Origin: Daedaleopsis sinensis
Taxonomy: Eukaryota > Basidiomycota > Agaricomycetes > Polyporales > Polyporaceae
Direction of reading: 5' to 3'
Length of the DNA: 64,000 nt
Assembly: GCA_033807695.1 (NCBI GenBank)
Contig: CM066309.1
Coordinates: 3,596,001-3,660,000, forward strand
A program made the position numbers and the translations under genes. The stretch's first letter is position 1. Each line of letters starts with the position of its first letter. The notes under the pieces were generated by a model. It did no database searches. It worked only from the letters and a program-made list of their open reading frames with translations, and was not told the DNA's origin. Below are positions 58,629 to 64,000 of the stretch, in pieces.

Positions 58629-61238
58629 ATGTATCCCGCTGTACATCTGAAGCCTAGGGTCCCCTGTGAGGTCACGGAGAACGTCATAGACCGACTCGGC
58701 GAAGACCATCATGTTCAATCATCCCTCCGGAACTGCGCTCTCGTCTGTCAAGACTGGCTGCCTCGAAGTCGCGCTAATCTCTACCGCACAGTCCGTATTT
58801 TGGACATGAATAAATTGAGATCCCTCCACCGCACCCTCGTATCCACCGCTACCCTGCAGCTACTTGTTTACTCCGTTGATCTTGAGGGACTTCCCATGTA
58901 CTATGCACAAACCCCGACCACAGTTTCCGACTCCGTGATATCGACAAGCAACACCTTTGATATTGCACCTCTCATTCTCCTCCCACTCCTTCCGAATTTG
59001 CGCAGCTGGACATTCTGCGGCAAGAAGGGCAACGTCTACCACTCGTTGCTCCTTATGCGAAACATGGTACTCGCATACTTTTCACGCCATTCGGTCATCA
59101 ACGATCTCAGCCTCGTCGACATTCACGTCCCAAGCATGACAGATCTCGTTAAACTTCTACTCGCTCTTCCCGCCCTTCGGTCGCTGCAGATAAGAAGAAT
59201 CAGCATTGAACACTTAAAGGAAGGGACATACTTGGACCATCTCCTGGATTGCCTTGGGAATCAACTCCGGCTATCAGCTCTGCAGGTAAAGATCATGTTG
59301 TACCGGATTTCCGATGATGCCAATACTGAGCCGTGCGTTGCAGATTCACGATGTTAGGAAATTCTACGACTCATCGTTGTCCCTTCTCAGTACACTGGAG
59401 AGAACCGTGGCTTTCCATGTGATGCACCTTGCAGTCGATGTGGAGGAGTTCACCGTAACAAAAGACTGGTACAACATGGAACGTAAGTTTCATTATTCGT
59501 GCCCCATTTGACTCACACTCGAGAATAACCATGCGTCTGTTAGCACATGAAGCTATTCCTCCGGAATCACTCGCCCCCTACTGCAGCCTCGAGACATTGA
59601 CATTGATAGTCAAACTGAACGGTCCCTACGAGACCGCCTACATTGACATAGATTTTCTCGGGCATATCATTGAAGCCCTATTGCCCCCCACGGTCTCGAG
59701 GCTTGACCTTGATTTTACAGAGTTCAGCTCGCTTCGCCTGTCAAAATATCTCTTCGACAACGAATTAGTCTTTGCGAGGCCACGGTGGGAGAAGCTGGAT
59801 CGAGTCTTGACCACTGCCAGAGCTCTGCACCCACGTCTTCGTGACATCGGGATCATGTTGCCTCGAGCATCACAGAAGCACACCAATCGCTGGACTTCGG
59901 CTATCAGGACTTGTTTACCCAAGTCAATTCAACGGTCGCAGTGCCATGTCGTTTCGAACATTGGTCAGTCTACACACCTCAGAATAGAATAGTATATTGA
60001 CAGGGCTTGTACTGGCAGAATGGCACGCGACGTCCCGTTGGACATATCAGCATTATCACGACAGTCTGACCATGCTCGCCGCTGATCCTGCAGGCAAGCA
60101 CATAGTGAGTTATGGCTCAGATTACATATATTCCTGGGACGTCGGATACGAGAGTGTCCAATCTTTGGCAAGAGTCCAGGCCACAACTGCCATCTCTCCT
60201 GTGGTTCCGTACTTCACCGCCGTCACCCTCCCAGCTAGCGGGCCCTGGAAAGCATCCGTCGGCATGATTGACAGAGTCAACTACATTGTTTTTGACCTGT
60301 TTTTTAACAAGTACGAGATTCTAACGCACATCCTCTGTGGTCCGTCTGGCGAATGGAAGATCGTGACCATCTCCACCAACGGCACAGTGTGTGCATCCTC
60401 TTCGGGCACCATCTTCGACCCCCATCCGCTCATCACCCCGAGTATCCCAGCTCAGGTCCATTCTGCTTCCTCCGGTCTTCGCGCAGGCTCATTTGCCATC
60501 TCTGCTGATCAGCGATGGGTCGCAGACTGGCATACACCCGGGAAGGTGCTCGTGTGGAACATCGTACAGAAGGCCCCGACGCTTCATTCCCGATTCACCT
60601 TTCCCTCACTCCTATCACACACGCCGGAGCACGGTCGAGAACCTGAGCTCCTCCTGGCCGCAACATTCGATCACCCGGACGGGACTACTCGAAGTCCGCA
60701 CCATCTTGTCGGCGTGTCGAACCGCGGAGCGGTATGGCGGTGGGACGTCAAGACGGGTGCGCCCGTGCGCCGTCCGAGGAAGCTCCCGCACAAATCTGAA
60801 CTCTACGCCGGGCCCTCATCCATCGCGTTCTCCCGCTCGGGACTCCGTCTTGCCTGGATATCTCCGGACAGGCAGGGTTCAAAAGGGGCTTCTCGAAGAC
60901 CTTCGACAGTGCGCATTTTCGACCTGTCCGAATCTCGACGGACAGGAAGATCCCGTGCTCGGAGTGTCGTACTCGAAGGACACGATGGGGCAGTCAACGC
61001 ATTCGCGCTCGCTCCATCTGGTGACTACGTCGCGACCGCATCCGCCGATGGCACGGCGCGGCTTTGGAGGACGAAGAACGGAGAGGGTATCCGAACCTTC
61101 ACGGAGCACGAGGCCGGGGTGACGCATGTCGTGATATCGGCCAACGGGAAGATCTTCGCGTCTGGGGCAGAGAATGGGACGGTTTGCGTGCGGAAGATGG
61201 ACGAAATTTTGTCGAACACGGAGGAATACGAGACGTAG
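58629..61238 (+). CDS. F-box/leucine-rich/WD40 fusion protein, paralog 3 (inverted)
   Basis: Four exons (58629-59285, 59344-59482, 59544-59963, 60004-61238) give 816 aa. F-box: VPCEVTENVIDRLGEDHHVQ, then NCALVCQDWLPRSRANLYRT. The leucine-rich middle has LLALPALRSLQIRRI and YLDHLLDCLGNQLRLSALQ. The WD40 part ends LEGHDGAVNAFALAPSGDYV, TARLW, HEAGVTHVVISANGKIF. The last intron is only 40 nt (GTCAGT...TTGACAG). The sequence after it has no in-frame ATG until well inside the WD40 region, which argues against a separate WD40 gene and for one fused protein. Splice positions match paralogs 1 and 2. Confidence 0.83.
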
Positions 61239-62334
61239 AGCGTAGGTGCGGGCTACTGAAGATGGTGGTACAAAACCCGCGGTGAGTCACATGTACTTTA
61301 TCACTCATAGTCAATTTATGAGCTGAACTAACATACCGACAGCTGATCATGAGCATGTTCGGATCCTTTGATTTTGAACGGATCTCATCGGTGCATACTT
61401 GTAAGCGAGAAATTTCTACCAGCTCACATGCGTAGAAGCAGGATGTATAGACTAACACAGTTGCTCGACTCCTCACCCATATGTATATTGACGATGTGCG
61501 GTCGCGCACGGACCACCAAGCCGAGCCGAACGGGATGCATCTGCTCCCCTCGGCTCGCACAACTCCATAGCGGCGGCCCTACGGCATGTGGACGGCTGAC
61601 GTAGATGAGACGCGAGAGCTTGCGGGGGAGCTCCGGGGGAGCTCCGGACGAGTGGTCTCGTACAAGACACCGCCCGGAACGTCGACGGCCTGAGCTGGCC
61701 TCCGGGAACCGTCTCGACGAGTGGGGACAGGGCGTTGCGGTGCGGATGCTGAGCCGCTCGTGGACGTGTGTTGGTGTGTGGAGAGACCTCCCAAGCGGAG
61801 TGTGCGTCCGAGTGAGGTGGTTCGGGGGACACTGGCAGGGCGTAAGCAAAGCCGAGTGCGGTCATGTTTCTTGAGACACCGACTTGTGAGCCGCGCGGTT
61901 GAAATGTGAGCTTCGCGTAGTGTATGAGCGACAGATGCGTGCAGAAACAGACCATGCGCAGGAGAGTAAGCGGAGAGAGAGGGGGTCTCGAGCGAAGAGA
62001 GAGTTCGGTGGAACAGTCAGCTAGCAGTCACGGAAGAGCAAAATATCAGAAATGAGGAAGGTTATAGGTCGACTGAGAGCAGACGATGGATGAGAGCAGA
62101 CAGAGAGAGCATACTTGCGTGGCGGGAACGGAGGAGGAGGCAGCCATTTGGCGCTTGGACGCGAGGGCACAGTCAAGCGTCCGTGATGACGTCACGCGCC
62201 TCGAGTGCGGTCCAGCGCTCAGCAGCTCTCTCTCTCTCTTACTCTCTTACTGACTCATAGCAGCACCTCGCCTCACCGCCGTCCCGTTCGTACTTGTTCT
62301 AAAGTACCTCTGCCCCCTCCCTTCCTTTGGACAG
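61239..62334. other. Intergenic
   Basis: About 1.1 kb. It contains a GGGGGAGCTCC direct duplicate (61624-61647), purine-rich GAGAGA runs near 61970-62000, and a CT-rich tract at 62222-62250. No gene is seen. Confidence 0.45.
62187..62194 (+). promoter_or_regulatory. CRE-type site upstream of the fifth G-alpha remnant
   Basis: A perfect TGACGTCA followed by CGCGCCT, as in the upstream blocks of module copies 1 and 2. It lies about 150 bp before the exon-1 remnant. Confidence 0.45.
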
Positions 62335-62600
62335 CCCAACTTGCCATTGCACCCGCTGTGCACCGCTCGACAGGCCCAACTCGCACGTCCCCGGCTGCAG
62401 CCTAGTTTGTGGCACAGGAGCCGCACCCAGCTGCTCTGGCGCGAGGAGCAGTCATGAGGGTTCACGACATTGTTTACGAGCGAATACAGCTCGATTACGG
62501 CGTATGAAAAGGCAGGATAGCATCTTCAAGCTCCTGCCTCTCGCACAGTGAATCTGGTGAGTGCTCTCGAGTCTCCCCTCAACCCTCCTATCTCGTCTTT
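62335..62600 (+). pseudogene. G-protein alpha exon-1 remnant, fifth copy
   Basis: Matches the end of G-alpha exon 1 and its donor. TACGAGCGAATACAGCTCGA, then GCATCTTCAAGCTCCTGCC and GAATCTGGTGAGTGCTCTC, align with the intact GACGAGCGGATAAAGCTCGA, GCATGTTCAAGCTCCTGCT and GAATCTGGTACGTGCTCTC. Indels break the frame. No later exon was recognised to the right. Confidence 0.75.
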
Positions 62601-62900
62601 TTTCTGGATGCCCTCGATTTGGGCCACGCGTCGCTTGTGAAGCCAAAAGACCTACACCCGACGCTGGCTCCAGTCCGTACATGTCCACCTCCTCGTGCTT
62701 GTCCCCGGGTCCCCATCCCGGGGACAGCGCGGATAGGGCGGACAGTAGACGTACAGATCCGCCCCAGCTGTCCATTCCCACCTTAGTAGATGTGACACTC
62801 CCAGTTACCCTTGCGTTTGTTGTTCTAAATCCGAAAGGTCACTCGACCAGTCGCGTTTGCGCACATCTGTGCAAGTTGCTTCACACGGGCATAGGTAAAG

Positions 62901-62957
62901 TGCAGCGGTGTGACGCGACGTGCAGCGACCGCTGCACGCCGCTGCACGGCGCGTCAC
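62901..62957. repeat. Inverted cluster of GTGCAGCG / CGCTGCAC words
   Basis: GTGACGCG (62910-62917) pairs with CGCGTCAC (62950-62957). Inside, GTGCAGCG pairs with CGCTGCAC, so the segment can form a hairpin. Confidence 0.75.
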
Positions 62958-63271
62958 ATTTAAGCTCACTCAGACACTACTAAGGAAATGTGGCCGGAAC
63001 AGTGTCCAGAGTAGAAATTCGGGGACTCATAACTTTCTAGTGATCAGAAATAATGATTCAAGATGCGTAGGGGGCGGTTTAGGGGACAAACCATCGAAAT
63101 TGGGAGATGTAGAGTGTTGGTGCTAGCCGACTGAGCACGGTCATTCATTGAGTACAGCATTTCCGGCATTCAAGATCTACATGTACACTACTCCAGTAGT
63201 AGCTACTATACACTGCTAGCCTAAACACAAACCTAGCACACCCATTGAGAGTGTTTCTAGGTTGTAAGTCA

Positions 63272-63460
63272 CTGCATGCCGCTGCACGGTCGCTGCACGG
63301 TCGCTGCACGGTCGCTGCACGGTCGCTGCACACCGCGTCACTTCCGCTGCACAGCCGCTGCACAGTCGCGTTACAGTCGCTGCACGGCGCGTCACGGTCG
63401 CTGCAGTCGCGTCACAGTCGCTGCACTCAGCGTCAGTTCGCGTCAGTCCGCTGCACCAAG
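63272..63460. repeat. 11-bp tandem repeat and degenerate relatives
   Basis: CGCTGCACGGT occurs about four times head to tail at 63280-63330, followed by looser GCTGCAC and GCGTCAC words to 63460. Confidence 0.85.
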
Positions 63461-63805
63461 TATGACGGTAGTTTACCTGGTAGTATCACTGTTCCATTCA
63501 GTAGCTTAAGGTTGGCTATGTATCTCTACATGCAGATAGCTCGATATGCCAAGATACTGAGCTAGTATAGTACCGAGTAACTTTGGTTGGCACCGATTGT
63601 GACTCGTGTTAAAGTCAGCTGGAACAAGCGTATTTTGAATCCTCAGGGTACTGGATACATTCAAGATAAATATAGAGTCTAAAAAGCTTCAGTATGCATG
63701 AATGCGCCTCTCTAGGCCCCCTTGTACCTGTGTAATCTCAGACGAACGACAGGCCCTTCACAGGCGCCTGCTATTAAACACTGGCGTCTATACCAGGTCC
63801 GCGCT

Positions 63806-63870
63806 CACTCTCGCGTCACGTCGCGTCACGCCGCGTCGCGTCGCTGCAGTCCGCTGCAGTCCGCTGCAAA
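63806..63870. repeat. Third GCGTCAC/GCTGCAG cluster
   Basis: About 10-bp spaced words: TCGCGTCACG twice, then CCGCGTCGCG, TCGCTGCAGT and CCGCTGCAGT. Confidence 0.75.
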
Positions 63871-64000
63871 ATCTGGTTGCCCGCTTCACACAAAGACGTA
63901 CAGCCAGCTCTTTTCAAGCGATGCTGTCGAGGTTCCGAGATAGTCTGAGACCTGCTGCCATGGCATCAGCACATTTATGTCGCCTCACCATCTCTATGCT

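Larger units (their letters stand above)
62601..64000. other. Repeat-bearing right end, no gene
   Basis: No coding region is recognised apart from three clusters of short GC-rich repeats. The spacer between them (about 62970-63270 and 63470-63800) is AT-richer. Confidence 0.5.

Noticed and set aside
60004..61238. Stand-alone WD40 gene
   Set aside because: The reading frame has no start codon before the conserved region, and a 40-nt GT-AG gap joins it in phase to the F-box part, as in both paralogs.
63272..63460. CRISPR-like array
   Set aside because: Eukaryotic context, an 11-bp unit repeated without unique spacers, and no cas genes.

Overview
The window reads as nuclear DNA of a basidiomycete, most likely a mushroom-forming Agaricomycete and possibly a polypore. 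The signs are GC-rich genes cut by many introns of about 40-75 nt with GT..CTNAY..AG signals, a nuclear tRNA with an intron, and families typical of these fungi: basidiomycete-type F-box proteins, a MYND protein, an Atg14/UVRAG protein, a non-canonical G-protein alpha subunit and a secreted TAP-like peptidase. No bacterial, phage or CRISPR features were seen. All exon coordinates were worked out by hand from frame continuity and splice signals.

Left part (1-36.3 kb) is ordinary single-copy gene space: the 3' end of a coiled-coil protein gene, ATG14-like, an F-box gene, tRNA-Lys(CTT) beside the tail of a fungalysin gene, a 7-TM-like protein, thymidylate synthase, a secreted ferritin-like protein, three tandem cupin genes each with a TATA box, an unrecognised 424-aa protein, a second F-box gene, VPS74/GOLPH3, a short-chain dehydrogenase, a nitronate monooxygenase-like flavoprotein, a 0.9-kb non-coding element with long terminal inverted repeats, and a MYND zinc-finger protein. 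About 21.6-24.9 kb holds no gene I can define.

Right part (36.7-62.6 kb) is the striking region. One module, a G-alpha gene followed 0.1-0.3 kb downstream on the same strand by a gene fusing F-box, leucine-rich and WD40 parts, appears three times on the minus strand and once inverted on the plus strand. A fifth G-alpha start lies at 62.4 kb. The copies have decayed reciprocally. Three F-box/WD40 genes are intact (830, 839 and 816 aa) beside broken G-alpha copies, while the one intact G-alpha gene (533 aa) sits beside a broken F-box fragment. A secreted serine peptidase gene (571 aa, 13 exons) lies between copies 2 and 3.

The right end (62.9-63.9 kb) carries three clusters of short GCTGCAC/GCGTCAC repeats, including an 11-bp tandem repeat and a hairpin, which look like ends of a mobile element.

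The left-hand genes show no shared pathway beyond the cupin cluster. In the right part, the link between a heterotrimeric-type GTPase and a probable SCF substrate receptor is inferred from conserved adjacency only.
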